DNA of 64,000 bases from Amycolatopsis sp. cg9 (GTDB lineage Bacteria > Actinomycetota > Actinomycetes > Mycobacteriales > Pseudonocardiaceae): NCBI RefSeq assembly GCF_041346945.1, contig NZ_CP166850.1, forward strand, positions 9,098,501 through 9,162,500, given 5' to 3'. Within the stretch, counting starts at the first letter, position 1. Each line of letters begins with the position of its first letter. A program made the translations under genes and the position numbers. Under the pieces are notes generated by a model that worked only from the letters and a program-made list of their open reading frames with translations, was not told the origin of the DNA and searched no databases. This document shows, in pieces, positions 41,467 through 50,449 of the stretch.

Positions 41467-42312
41467 TCAGGTGCTAAGTGGGTACTCGCGGCCCGCGGGG
41501 TGCAGCAGTGACCAGGCGATGTCGTCGATCCCGTGCGCGTGCTTGCGGTCCGGTAGCGATTCCCAGGCGCTGTCCTCGCTGTTGCCCTTGATCGACGCGG
41601 CGAGTTCCTGGTCGGCCAGGCCGGCGAAGCCATGCACGGCGACCCGGCGGGCGGGGGTGTCGGTGTCGACAGCCCGCAGGTACGCCGAGCCGAGCGCAGT
41701 GCGCGGGTCCGGACCCCGGTAGCCACGCCGGCGTTTCCCGAGGTACCAGGTCAGCACGGGGAACACGACCCATCCGGCGAGCGCGAGCTCCAGCGAGGTC
41801 CGGTACGCGCTGGTCCCGAAGTCACCCGCGGCCATCATCACGTACGTCACCAGTGCCAACGGCGCCAGGACGGCGACCGCACGCCCGAGCGGTTCCCACT
41901 GGCGCCGCATCGGGCGCACCAGCAGCCGGCGGTCGGCCAGGTGCCCGTACGCACCACCGAAGTCCAGCCCGCGCAGACCGGTCTGACGACGAACCTCGGC
42001 GATCCCCGCCCCACCGGCCTCCTTGACCACGTCGAGCACGGACGCGCCGGTGAGGTCCAGGTCCCCGGTGCCGGTCGCGGTCAGCGCCCCGCCGCGTGCG
42101 GTGACGATGCCGCGGTCGACCAGCTCCATGACGGTCGCGTCGACCAGCCGCCCCGGCCCACCGCCGAGCACACCGAGCAGCCGTGGTTCCGGATCCAGGT
42201 CGACCGTCGCCAGCCGCTCCGGCCGGATCCGGGCGTCGGCGATGAGCGCCGCGAGCGGCCAGGCGATACCCAGCAAGGCGGCAACTCCGTAGAGGATGCA
42301 CAGGACGAGCAT
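41467..42312 (-). CDS. TIGR04222-type membrane protein
   Basis: 281 residues. One span at the N-terminus (ILYGVAALLGIAWPLAALIA) and two central ones near 150-190 (AVAVLAPLALVTYVMMAAG; LALAGWVVFPVLTWYLGKRR). The family repeat LLGGGPGRLVDATVMELVDRG-like segment is seen as VLGGGPGRLVDATVMELVDR. Such proteins are common in actinobacteria and uncharacterised. ATG 42312; no partner gene is evident. Confidence 0.8.
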   Translation of the reverse strand: MLVLCILYGVAALLGIAWPLAALIADARIRPERLATVDLDPEPRLLGVLGGGPGRLVDATVMELVDRGIVTARGGALTATGTGDLDLTGASVLDVVKEAGGAGIAEVRRQTGLRGLDFGGAYGHLADRRLLVRPMRRQWEPLGRAVAVLAPLALVTYVMMAAGDFGTSAYRTSLELALAGWVVFPVLTWYLGKRRRGYRGPDPRTALGSAYLRAVDTDTPARRVAVHGFAGLADQELAASIKGNSEDSAWESLPDRKHAHGIDDIAWSLLHPAGREYPLST

Positions 42313-42449
42313 GGGCGCTCCCAGGTGCCACTTCGGTTCGGCGGGCGGGTCCGCACCTGTCGCGAGCAGTTGCCGGCCTCAGGCGACGTCGTGCCACGCA
42401 TTGTGCTTCAAGCCTATCCGCCGGTTCGAGTCCATGGCGCCAAGCAGGT

Positions 42450-42977
42450 TCAGACTTCGGACAACCGTGGCCGCCGCGCCCTGGTCGGCAGCCGGGACCA
42501 CGGGGTGCGTCCCCACGGTTTGGCGACCGACAGCCAAGTCATGGCGAGGAAGGCGACGATGTTGAGCGCCGCGCCGTAGGCGAGCGGCCCCGCCGTCGGG
42601 CTCTCCACCCCCGCGGCGGCCGCGGCGATACCCTGCTCGACCCACGCCCCGAGCCCGAAGGTGCTGTAGAGGATCACCGCGACGGTCAGCACCAGTTTCA
42701 CCAGCACCCACCAAAACCGGGTCAACCCCCATTTCGTCAGCGCCCCGAGCACGATCCCGCCGACCAGGGTGGTGAACGCCGCCGGGATGACGACGAAATC
42801 GTCGATGCGCTCGATCATCCGATAGGCGACCTCGCGGACGCCGGGGTCCCCGGTGTACCCGGCGGTCATCGCGAGCACGACGTTGGCCGCGCCCGCCCCC
42901 ATCCAGCCGACGGACACCGCGACGTGCACGAAGACCATGACTTGCCGGAACCGCTTCCCGGCTGTCCAACGCCCCAT
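42450..42977 (-). CDS. DUF2269-like four-helix membrane protein
   Basis: 175 residues from ATG 42977 with GATGGGG upstream. Four membrane helices: VMVFVHVAVSVGWMGAGAAN, AAFTTLVGGIVLGALTKWG, WWVLVKLVLTVAVILYSTFG and AALNIVAFLAMTWLSV. The HVAVSVGWMG start is typical of DUF2269 integral membrane proteins. A frame extending to 43328 crosses an unrelated region and is ignored. No function assigned. Confidence 0.78.
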   Translation of the reverse strand: MGRWTAGKRFRQVMVFVHVAVSVGWMGAGAANVVLAMTAGYTGDPGVREVAYRMIERIDDFVVIPAAFTTLVGGIVLGALTKWGLTRFWWVLVKLVLTVAVILYSTFGLGAWVEQGIAAAAAGVESPTAGPLAYGAALNIVAFLAMTWLSVAKPWGRTPWSRLPTRARRPRLSEV

Positions 42978-43055
42978 TTCCCCATCGTCACCGATGGCAG
43001 CGGGGCGCGCAGCGCAATCGCGATGCAAGTTCGATCCACCACGGGAGGAGGTGTT

Positions 43056-43283
43056 GTGCCCCGACGAGCCGCCCCTGACCGGCCCGCTGTCGTTGCGGGT
43101 GCAGCGCTCGGTGCCGGGATCCCACTCTTCGGCGTGGCCGAAGCCGGCCAGGATGAATCCGCGGCCGCCCCCTCCCCCGATGTGGCGCCCACGACCATGT
43201 CCGAGGCGCGCGAGGCGTGGCCGGCACACATTGCCCCGGCTCGCCCGGTGGCCGATAGTTGCGGAGTTCTCCCGGTGTCGTGA
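43056..43283 (+). CDS. Possible small exported protein
   Basis: 75 residues from GTG 43056, preceded by a very strong GGAGGAGGT three bases away. A basic N-terminus (VPRRAAPDRP) leads to a hydrophobic stretch AVVAGAALGAGIPLFGVA, like a signal peptide, and then a polar tail. It ends ten bases before the secreted lipase gene, so it may be co-expressed. Codon bias is moderate; this could be spurious. Confidence 0.4.
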   Translation: MPRRAAPDRPAVVAGAALGAGIPLFGVAEAGQDESAAAPSPDVAPTTMSEAREAWPAHIAPARPVADSCGVLPVS

Positions 43284-43293
43284 GGAGCCCGTC

Positions 43294-44553
43294 GTGCGCC
43301 TGCTCAGCCTCGTGGCCGCTGCCGCCATCGTCGTCGGTGCGGAGGTCGCCGCGCCGGCACCGCCGGTTGCCGCGGCCGCTCCCGCCTACCTGACGAACGA
43401 GGCGACGTTCAGCACCGTCGCCAACGGGTGGGCCAAGGTGGAGCGGTACCGCGACACCACGCCGGGATTCGCCGACGAGCAGTATCCGCCGGACGGACGG
43501 GGCAACCAGGACGGGCAGCGGCTGACCTTCTTCGGCGGGGTGGCGCAGCCGTCCTCGTCGCGGTTCCTGCTGTATTCCGCACCCGGCTGGTCGACCGGTG
43601 CGAAGGCCACGCCGGTGCTGCTGGTCCACGGCGCCAACGACAACCCCGACCGGGCGTGGGCCAACCCGAACGAGTCCGGCGGCTTCGGGTGCGGTTCGGC
43701 GACGTGCCCGTCGACCGGCCTGATGCAGTACCTCAGCTCGCGCGGGTACCGGGTGTTCGCCATCGGTTTCGCGCACAAGCAGGGCGAGAACCGCCAGCAG
43801 GCACAGCAGGTCGGTGACGCGATCGCGCTGATCAAGTCACGGCTGGGGGTGGGCCAGGTCGATCTGGTCGGCTGGAGCAAGGGCGAGCTGTCCACCCGGA
43901 TGTACGTGTCCTCGGTGAAGCCCCCGTGGGGACGGGCCTACGCCGGGGACGTGCGCAAGCTGATCACCCTCGGCGGGCCGAACGGTGGCTACGACTACCC
44001 GTTCGCGCACGGCTACGCGCACGACCTGTCGATCTGGCCGGAGTGCGGCGTCAACATCAACGCGCCGAGCCCGCACACCAGGATGACCTGCTACGGCGCG
44101 TACACCTACCACCCGGAACTGTCGATCACACCCACCGCCGGCTGGGACACCTACCCCGGGCAGCGGCAGATGCTCGCCCGCTTCGACAGCACGTTCGGCG
44201 TGGACGGCTCGCAGCAGGACTGGTACACGACCTACTACGGCGGCCAGGGTTTCTACACCGACGGGACGGGCATCCAGGCCGCGATCGACGCCGGGTCGAT
44301 GATCTCCGCCATCCAGTCCGCCGGCACCCCGGCAAGCGTCTCGGTGTACCTGCTGGCCGGCGGCTCGCCCACCATCGTCGGCGTGTTCAACGAAAACCGC
44401 GGCCCGAGCGACGGCATCGTGTTCGTGGCCAGCGCGTTGAACAGCACGGGCATCGGCCACCTCGCCGCGACGGCGCTGGTCGGCTCGGTGAACCACTTGC
44501 AGCTGGGCTGGGCGTCGGCGTCGATGTCCCAGGTGACGAGCTGGCTGGCGTGA
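43294..44553 (+). CDS. Secreted lipase/esterase
   Basis: 419 residues. Signal peptide at 1-30 (LLSLVAAAAIVVGAEVAAPA, likely cut after an Ala). Mature part is an alpha/beta hydrolase: oxyanion strand VLLVHGANDNPDRAW, nucleophile VDLVGWSKGELSTRM (Ser in GWSKG), and a possible catalytic His in the last 20 residues (SVNHLQLGW). Two Cys in FGCGSATCPS may form a disulphide. It resembles class I-type bacterial lipases acting outside the cell. GTG 43294 has GAGGAG six bases upstream. Confidence 0.88.
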   Translation: MRLLSLVAAAAIVVGAEVAAPAPPVAAAAPAYLTNEATFSTVANGWAKVERYRDTTPGFADEQYPPDGRGNQDGQRLTFFGGVAQPSSSRFLLYSAPGWSTGAKATPVLLVHGANDNPDRAWANPNESGGFGCGSATCPSTGLMQYLSSRGYRVFAIGFAHKQGENRQQAQQVGDAIALIKSRLGVGQVDLVGWSKGELSTRMYVSSVKPPWGRAYAGDVRKLITLGGPNGGYDYPFAHGYAHDLSIWPECGVNINAPSPHTRMTCYGAYTYHPELSITPTAGWDTYPGQRQMLARFDSTFGVDGSQQDWYTTYYGGQGFYTDGTGIQAAIDAGSMISAIQSAGTPASVSVYLLAGGSPTIVGVFNENRGPSDGIVFVASALNSTGIGHLAATALVGSVNHLQLGWASASMSQVTSWLA

Positions 44554-44564
44554 AAGGGACGACA

Positions 44565-45620
44565 GTGACCGAACTCCTCGACGGGATCACTTCGGCGAAG
44601 GTGCCGACCGATCGGCTGACCGCGCACGTGCTGGAGGTGGCCGGCCGGGAGCACGGCGAACCGGTCGTGTTCGTCCACGGCAACGTCTCGTCCTCGGCCT
44701 TCTGGCAGGAGACGATGCTCGACCTGCCGCGGCGGTACCGCCCGATCGCGGTGGACCTGCGCGGGTTCGGCGGTACCGACCCGTTGCCGGTGGACGCGAC
44801 GCGGGGTGTGCGCGACTACGCCGACGATGTGGTCGCCGCGCTGGCCGCGCTGGGCATCGGCGCCGCGCACCTGGTCGGCTGGAGCATGGGCGGCGGCGTG
44901 GTGCTGCAGCTGCTGCGCGAGCACACCGCGCTCGCGCGCACCGTGACACTGGTCAACCCGGTCTCGCCCTACGGCTTCGGCGGCACCAAGGGCGCGGACG
45001 GCGAGCTGGTCGACGCGACGGGCACCGGCTCGGGCGGCGGTGGCGCCAACCCGGAGTTCGTCGCCCGGCTCAAGGACGGCGACACCTCGGACGAGTCGCC
45101 GTTCTCCCCGCGACAGGTGCTGCTGGCCTTCTACGTCAAACCGCCGTTCCACCCCGCCCGCCTCGACGACCTCGTGGAGTCGATGCTCACCACCCGGGTC
45201 GGCGACGACCACTACCCCGGCGACTGCACCACGACCGACGCGTGGCCGGGCGTCGCGCCGGGCACCCGCGGCGTGCTCAACACCATGGCGCCCGGCCACT
45301 TCCGCCTCGACGACCTCGACGCGATCGAGCGCAAGCCCCCGATCCTCTGGGTGCGGGGAGCCGACGACCGGATCGTGTCCGACACCTCCATGTTCGACCT
45401 CGCCCACCTCGGCCGGCTCGGCGCGGTGCCCGGCTGGCCGGGCGAGGCCACCCATCCCGCGCAGCCGATGGTCACCCAGACCAGAGCGGTCCTCGACCGG
45501 TACGCCGCCGCGGGCGGTGACTACCGCGAGGTGGTCATCGCCGACACCGGGCACAGCCCGCACATCGAGAAACCGAAGGAGTTCTCGGCGGCACTGCTCG
45601 AGGTGCTGACCAAGGGCTGA
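44565..45620 (+). CDS. Alpha/beta hydrolase
   Basis: 351 residues. Motifs: VVFVHGNVSSSAFW (oxyanion), VGWSMGGGVVLQL (nucleophile Ser), ILWVRGADDRIVSD (acid) and ADTGHSPHIEKPKEF (His). A long lid insert (GTKGADGELVDATGTGSGGG) lies after the nucleophile. I chose GTG 44565, with AAAGGG six bases upstream, over GTG 44550 that overlaps the lipase stop. Probably an esterase or C-C hydrolase expressed with the secreted lipase. Confidence 0.85.
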   Translation: MTELLDGITSAKVPTDRLTAHVLEVAGREHGEPVVFVHGNVSSSAFWQETMLDLPRRYRPIAVDLRGFGGTDPLPVDATRGVRDYADDVVAALAALGIGAAHLVGWSMGGGVVLQLLREHTALARTVTLVNPVSPYGFGGTKGADGELVDATGTGSGGGGANPEFVARLKDGDTSDESPFSPRQVLLAFYVKPPFHPARLDDLVESMLTTRVGDDHYPGDCTTTDAWPGVAPGTRGVLNTMAPGHFRLDDLDAIERKPPILWVRGADDRIVSDTSMFDLAHLGRLGAVPGWPGEATHPAQPMVTQTRAVLDRYAAAGGDYREVVIADTGHSPHIEKPKEFSAALLEVLTKG

Positions 45621-45687
45621 TCCCCTCTCCCCGGGCTCCCGGAGCGCGGACCGCTGCCACGACGCCCGGCCGGTCAAGCTCGCGCAC

Positions 45688-46983
45688 TCACGACCGGTCG
45701 ACGGGTTCGTCTCCCGGCTGGGCCGCGATCGCCGCGCGGCCGGGCAGGTACAGGCTGAGGTACGCGAGGTCGGGCGCCACCCGATCGGACTGGGCGCCGG
45801 CGCGCCGCATCGCACGGATCATCGGCGTGTTGGCCTCCTGGGCGATCGCGACGACCGCCGTGCTCCCTTCGGCGCGTGCCAGCGTCACCAGCCGGTCGAG
45901 CAATGCGGTTCCGACGCGCTTGCCCTGCCATGCGTCCTCGACCAGCAGGCCGAGCTGCGCGCACCGGCCGCTCCGCACCAGCGTCGCCATCGCGATCACG
46001 GTGCCGTCCGGGGACTCGGCGACCAGGACGCGCGTCGCCTTGTGCCGCAACAGGGACTCCAGCTCCGGCAGGCCACCGCCACGGTAACGACGAGCACGGG
46101 CCTCGGCACTGCAGCGGACGTGCATCGCATCGATCGCCGCGACGTCGGAGATCGTCGCCCGGCGGATGACCACCTCCGCACCGGACGTCGAAGCCACCGG
46201 TGCCGGACTCCGCACGAGCCGGCTGTGGAGCTCGAGCGCGGCCCTGGCCCGGGCGAACTCCGCGGGGGTGAACGGCAGCAGTGGCCGCGTCACCACCACC
46301 TGACGGCCATCGGCGTCCACCAGCCGCACCGACGTCCCGTCGAAACCCTCACCGAACCTCTTGCGGCCCGCGGGGAGCTTCGACTCGACTTCGCAGTCAC
46401 CCAGCACCGCACGCAGCAGCGCGGTCAGATCGGCTTCCGGCGTGGCGGCGATCGTCAAGATCCGGGTCGGCAGGTCGACGAACTCGTGCACGTCCGCCGG
46501 CACGACCTGCACCTCCCGGCCACCACCCAGTTCGGCGACCGCGGCGATGTCCGCCGCGGTCGCCCCGTCCGGAGCGCGGACCAGGAACTCGTCCACCACA
46601 CCGTCGGGCACGGTGAGCACCTGCAGCGCCACGATGTCGAACCGGTGCGCCGCCAACGCGGCCGTCACGCCCGCGAGGCTCCCCGGCACGTCCCGCACCG
46701 TGGCCCGAACCCGCCACGCCATCCCGGTCTGCGGCGGCCGCGCGGCCACGGCGCGGCGCACGGGTGCCCGGTGCGTCCACCACCGCCGCCAGGCCGCGGT
46801 GAGGATCAGCAGCCCGCCCAAGGCGAACAACACGACCGGCCCGACCCGGTTGTGCGACAACGTGCTGACGAACAGATCGGCGACACCGGTCGCGATGAAG
46901 AGAGCGGCCAGTTCGATCAGTTCACGGCTCATCGAGGTCTTGGCGCGCTTCGCGGATTTCGGCGGTCCCTCGGTTTCGGTCAT
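45688..46983 (-). CDS. Membrane-anchored ACT-GNAT fusion protein
   Basis: 431 residues in three parts. Residues about 20-65 give two membrane spans (LIELAALFIATGVADLFVST; GPVVLFALGGLLILTAAW). Residues about 90-165 look like an ACT regulatory domain (VRATVRDVPGSLAGVTAALA). Residues about 280-420 are a GNAT acetyltransferase (IRRATISDVAAIDAMHVRCS; AQLGLLVEDAWQGKRVGTAL, with the Q-x-x-G-x-G/A acetyl-CoA loop as QGKRVGTA). Amino-acid-sensing ACT-GNAT enzymes acetylate proteins in actinobacteria; a membrane anchor on one is less usual. The ACT ligand and target are unknown. Confidence 0.85.
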   Translation of the reverse strand: MTETEGPPKSAKRAKTSMSRELIELAALFIATGVADLFVSTLSHNRVGPVVLFALGGLLILTAAWRRWWTHRAPVRRAVAARPPQTGMAWRVRATVRDVPGSLAGVTAALAAHRFDIVALQVLTVPDGVVDEFLVRAPDGATAADIAAVAELGGGREVQVVPADVHEFVDLPTRILTIAATPEADLTALLRAVLGDCEVESKLPAGRKRFGEGFDGTSVRLVDADGRQVVVTRPLLPFTPAEFARARAALELHSRLVRSPAPVASTSGAEVVIRRATISDVAAIDAMHVRCSAEARARRYRGGGLPELESLLRHKATRVLVAESPDGTVIAMATLVRSGRCAQLGLLVEDAWQGKRVGTALLDRLVTLARAEGSTAVVAIAQEANTPMIRAMRRAGAQSDRVAPDLAYLSLYLPGRAAIAAQPGDEPVDRS

Positions 46984-47174
46984 GCGGCCAGGATCGGTGC
47001 CGTCCGTTGCCCCGGCGTCGTCGTGCTGTCACGATCCAGTTAACGGACACGCCCAGCCCGATGGCAGCTGCGCCCGAGCGGGCGGAACCGGCCGCTGTCT
47101 TGTCCACAATGGCCGGTCGAGCTGACCGCGTTCGACGTCAGGTGCGTCTCCAGCGGGGGGGGCGCCGGGGACGT

Positions 47175-47882
47175 TCAGCCCACCGAAGATTCCGGTCGGA
47201 CCGGATCGGCTGCCGCAGCGAGCAGCCGGGCGAGTTCGGCCGGCCGGGTGTGCATGGGCCAGTGTCCGGAGTCGAGGTCGACGAAGTCGAGGTGCTCGAC
47301 CCGCGCGAGTTCGGCCACGTCGCCGGCGTTGATCCACTCCTTGGCCTGTGCGGGAGTGAACTCGGGGCACACCACGACGACGGGCACGGCGAAGCGTCGC
47401 TCGTCGGTCAGCCGCACGATGCCGGTGGCCACGCCCTCGGGAACCGGGATCGCTGCGGCGGCGAAGGCGCGCCTGGCCTCCTCGTCCAGGTCGGCCGAGT
47501 CCAGCCCGGCGAACGGGTCCCAGCCGGGGAAAGGCATGACGCCGTCCCGCAGCTCGAAGAAGTCGGCATAGGGCTTCCCGTCGCCGGCCGGGAAGCCACC
47601 GACGAGGACCACCTTGGAGATCTTTTCCGGACGCGCGTCCGCGGCCATCCAGGCCAGGGTGGCCGCAGCCGAGTGCCCGACCACCACGGGCTTGCCGGAG
47701 GCTGCGTCCACGGCGGCGAGCACGGCCGCCACCTGGTCCTCGAGCGTGGCGGAGGTGGATCCGCCGCCCTGGCCGGGCAGGGTCAGCGGCACGGGGCGAT
47801 GGCCGTGCGACCGGAGCGCGGTCGCGACGTCGTCCCAGGTGGATCCGTGGAGCCACAGTCCGGCGATGAGCAGGATGTCCAT
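47175..47882 (-). CDS. Alpha/beta hydrolase
   Basis: 235 residues from ATG 47882. It has LLIAGLWLHGSTWDDVA, nucleophile VVVGHSAAATLAWM and a C-terminal VDLDSGHWPMHTRP histidine. The elbow is GHSAA rather than GxSxG, as in several RsbQ/salicylate-esterase-like hydrolases. It is divergent from a WYL regulator at 47980, with 97 bp between them, so it is probably that regulator's target. Confidence 0.85.
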   Translation of the reverse strand: MDILLIAGLWLHGSTWDDVATALRSHGHRPVPLTLPGQGGGSTSATLEDQVAAVLAAVDAASGKPVVVGHSAAATLAWMAADARPEKISKVVLVGGFPAGDGKPYADFFELRDGVMPFPGWDPFAGLDSADLDEEARRAFAAAAIPVPEGVATGIVRLTDERRFAVPVVVVCPEFTPAQAKEWINAGDVAELARVEHLDFVDLDSGHWPMHTRPAELARLLAAAADPVRPESSVG

Positions 47883-47979
47883 GATCAGGTCTCTTTCTCC
47901 CGTGCGGTCGGGTGTCACGCTAGAGCCGATTCCGGACAATCCGCTTCCGGTTCACGGTCTGATCGACTAGCTTGCCCGG

Positions 47980-48972
47980 GTGCCGAGCGAACTCAGTCCC
48001 ACCGCCCGGGCGCTGCGCACCCTGGAGATCCTCCAAGCGCGCCCCGGCACGACGGCCGGCCAGCTCGCCGAGAAACTGGGAGTCACGGAGCGAGCCGCCC
48101 GCCGCTACGTCGGGATCCTCCGCGAGGCCGGCATCCAGGTCGAATCGGCCCGCGGGCCACACGGCGGGTACCGGCTCCGGCGGGGAACACGGCTGCCGCC
48201 GATCGTGTTCACCCAGGCCGAAGCGCTGGGACTGGTCATGGCGGTGCTCGACGGCCAGCCGGCCGCCACCGAAGCCGACGACCCGGTCGGCGCGGCCCTC
48301 GGCAAGGTCATCCAAGCGCTGCCCGAGAACGCCGGCCGGCAGGCGGCCGCCCTGCGCGAGCACGCCTCAGCCGCACCCGACCGGCGCTCGGCCCACCCGG
48401 ATCCGGCCACCACCAGCGCACTCGTCGCCGCCGTCGCCGCCCGGCGACGCGTGCTGATCACCTACCGGAGCGAGACCGGCAAAACGTGGGACGCCGAAGT
48501 GGACCCCTGGGCGGTCGTGGTCCGCCACGGGCGGTGGTACCTGCTGTGCCATTCCCATCGCGCGAACGCGGTCCGCACCTACCGGGTCGACCGGGTCCGC
48601 GCGGTCGGGCCGACCACGCACGAGTTCGAGCCGCCGGACGACCTCGACCCGGTCGCGGCGCTGGAGGAGAACCTGGGCACCGGCTGGGAGTTCCCCACCC
48701 GCGTCGTGTTCGACGCCCCGCCCGCCGAGGTGGCGCCCTGGATCCCGCCTCCCATGGGACGGCTTCGACCGTGGGGCGACGGGTGCCTGCTCGTGGGCAG
48801 CACCAGCAATCCGGCGATGTACGCGCAGGAATGGCTGGCTGCCGTGCCGTTCCCCTTCCACGTCCAGGGCGGAGACGAGTTGCGCGCCGCCGTCGCGGAG
48901 GTCGCGACCCGGTTCACCGCGGCACTGGCGCCGCAGGAACGGCTTTCCCGCCCGGCAGCGCCGGCGGGGTAA
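47980..48972 (+). CDS. WYL-domain transcriptional regulator (DeoR-type HTH)
   Basis: 330 residues. An HTH_11-type domain at about 8-60 (RALRTLEILQARPGTTAGQL, ERAARRYVGILREAGIQVES) and a WYL ligand domain at about 145-215 (VLITYRSETGKTWDAEVDPW, GRWYLLCHSHR) plus a C-terminal WCX part. GTG 47980 has no clear ribosome site, so the mRNA may be leaderless. It probably controls the divergent hydrolase gene at 47175. Confidence 0.92.
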   Translation: MPSELSPTARALRTLEILQARPGTTAGQLAEKLGVTERAARRYVGILREAGIQVESARGPHGGYRLRRGTRLPPIVFTQAEALGLVMAVLDGQPAATEADDPVGAALGKVIQALPENAGRQAAALREHASAAPDRRSAHPDPATTSALVAAVAARRRVLITYRSETGKTWDAEVDPWAVVVRHGRWYLLCHSHRANAVRTYRVDRVRAVGPTTHEFEPPDDLDPVAALEENLGTGWEFPTRVVFDAPPAEVAPWIPPPMGRLRPWGDGCLLVGSTSNPAMYAQEWLAAVPFPFHVQGGDELRAAVAEVATRFTAALAPQERLSRPAAPAG

Positions 48973-48973
48973 C

Positions 48974-48993
48974 CCGGGCCGACCGGGGCCCGG
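48974..48993 (+). terminator. Short GC hairpin after the WYL gene
   Basis: CCGGGCC (48974-48980) and GGCCCGG (48987-48993) around a six-base loop, starting two bases after the stop. Likely a terminator, without a T-run. Confidence 0.5.
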
Positions 48994-49020
48994 CCGGCGC
49001 CGCCAGGAATCATCTCCTCC

Positions 49021-50208
49021 ATGCCGACTGCCTCACCTCGGGCCCGGGTCCAGCGGACCGAACGCTGGTTCCTCCGGCGCGGGACCCCGACGATGATCGC
49101 CGGGTACGGCTTCACCGAGCACATCCTTCCCCGGATGCTGCCCGCACTCGCCTTCGTCATGCTCGCCAGCCTCGCCTGGCTCGTCCCGCTCAAGACCGCA
49201 GGCTCCGGCCGGTGGGTCCTGCTCGGTGTCGTCGTCGCGGTGACCATCGCGGCCTGGGTGACGATCTCGCTGTTCGTCCGGCGCCTCCCTCGCTTCTCCC
49301 CCGCCGCGACCGTCGCCATCCTGGCCACCTACGCCGCGATGCCGATCGCCGTCCCGCTGCTGCAGCTCGCGTTCGACGGCGCCATCACCCTCCCCGGCGC
49401 CCGCGCGCTCGGCGTGCTCGCGTTCCTCGTGTTCTTCGCCGCCGTCTTCGCGGCCACCTACGTCGCCACCACCTACGGCTTCGGCACCCTCGTCCGCCAA
49501 GGCATCAAACAGGCGGTCACCGACCTCCGCAACAGCGTGCAGGTCCTCGGCCGCGCCCTGCCGGTCCTGCTCTTCGTCACCCTGTTCCTCTTCTTCACCG
49601 GCGAGCTGTGGCAGCTGATGAACCAGCTCGCCTGGTGGCGCCTCACCCTGGTCGTCGCCCTCTTCGGCGCGGTCACCGTCCTCGCCGCGGCCGCCCGCCT
49701 CCGCGAGGAGACCGGTCGTGTCGAACAGGACTTCAGCCCGCCCATGCTGACCGCCGCCTGCGCCGGCACCCCGCTCGCCGCCGTCACCCTCGACGCCCCC
49801 GTCCGCGCGGTCAGCCTCAACGGACGCCAGAAGCGCAACCTGCTGCTGATGCTCGCCACCCGCCAGCTCGTCCAAGCCGCGGTCATCGGCCTCGCCCTGT
49901 TCGCCTTCTTCGTCCTCCTCGGCGTGATCATCGTGACCCCCGCCGCGGCCGAACAGTGGATCGGCTCGGCACCGGCGATCTCACCGCTGCTGCCCGGCGT
50001 CCCGGTCGCCCTGCTGCGCAACGCCACCCTGCTCGCCGGGTTCGGCAGCATGTACTTCGCGGTCACCTCGATGAGCGACACCGAGCACCGCAAGCAGTTC
50101 TTCGCCCCGATCATCGACGAGATCGAACGCACCCTGGCGGTGCGCGCCGTCTACCTCACGCTCCACACGAACACCGCGACGTCCAGCTCCGCCACAGACC
50201 TCCGGTGA
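49021..50208 (+). CDS. Multi-pass membrane protein, unknown function
   Basis: 395 residues. About six to eight hydrophobic helices, for example MLPALAFVMLASLAWLVPL, WVLLGVVVAVTIAAWVTISL, LGVLAFLVFFAAVFAATYVA and VLLFVTLFLFFTGELWQLM, with a charged loop near residue 230 and a soluble tail. I do not recognise a transporter or enzyme motif. It stands alone and is followed by about 240 bp in which I see no gene. Confidence 0.72.
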   Translation: MPTASPRARVQRTERWFLRRGTPTMIAGYGFTEHILPRMLPALAFVMLASLAWLVPLKTAGSGRWVLLGVVVAVTIAAWVTISLFVRRLPRFSPAATVAILATYAAMPIAVPLLQLAFDGAITLPGARALGVLAFLVFFAAVFAATYVATTYGFGTLVRQGIKQAVTDLRNSVQVLGRALPVLLFVTLFLFFTGELWQLMNQLAWWRLTLVVALFGAVTVLAAAARLREETGRVEQDFSPPMLTAACAGTPLAAVTLDAPVRAVSLNGRQKRNLLLMLATRQLVQAAVIGLALFAFFVLLGVIIVTPAAAEQWIGSAPAISPLLPGVPVALLRNATLLAGFGSMYFAVTSMSDTEHRKQFFAPIIDEIERTLAVRAVYLTLHTNTATSSSATDLR

Positions 50209-50449
50209 CACGAACGACCCCGGTGCCGCAGTCGCTTGGTCTGCTCGACGTTGGTCAATCCAGCCCCACCGTGGTGGCCGACCCTGCTGATCGTGTGTGG
50301 TCACGGGGCACGTCGGCGCCATGCCGGTCGAGGCTCCCCGTCGGACTTCGCATCCCCCGCTACGTCGTTAGTGTGATGCCGGGTATCCCGGAACACCGCC
50401 GGCGTACCTGTGCTCTCGGTGCGGGGAACGCCGGCGCTGGGGGGCGGCC

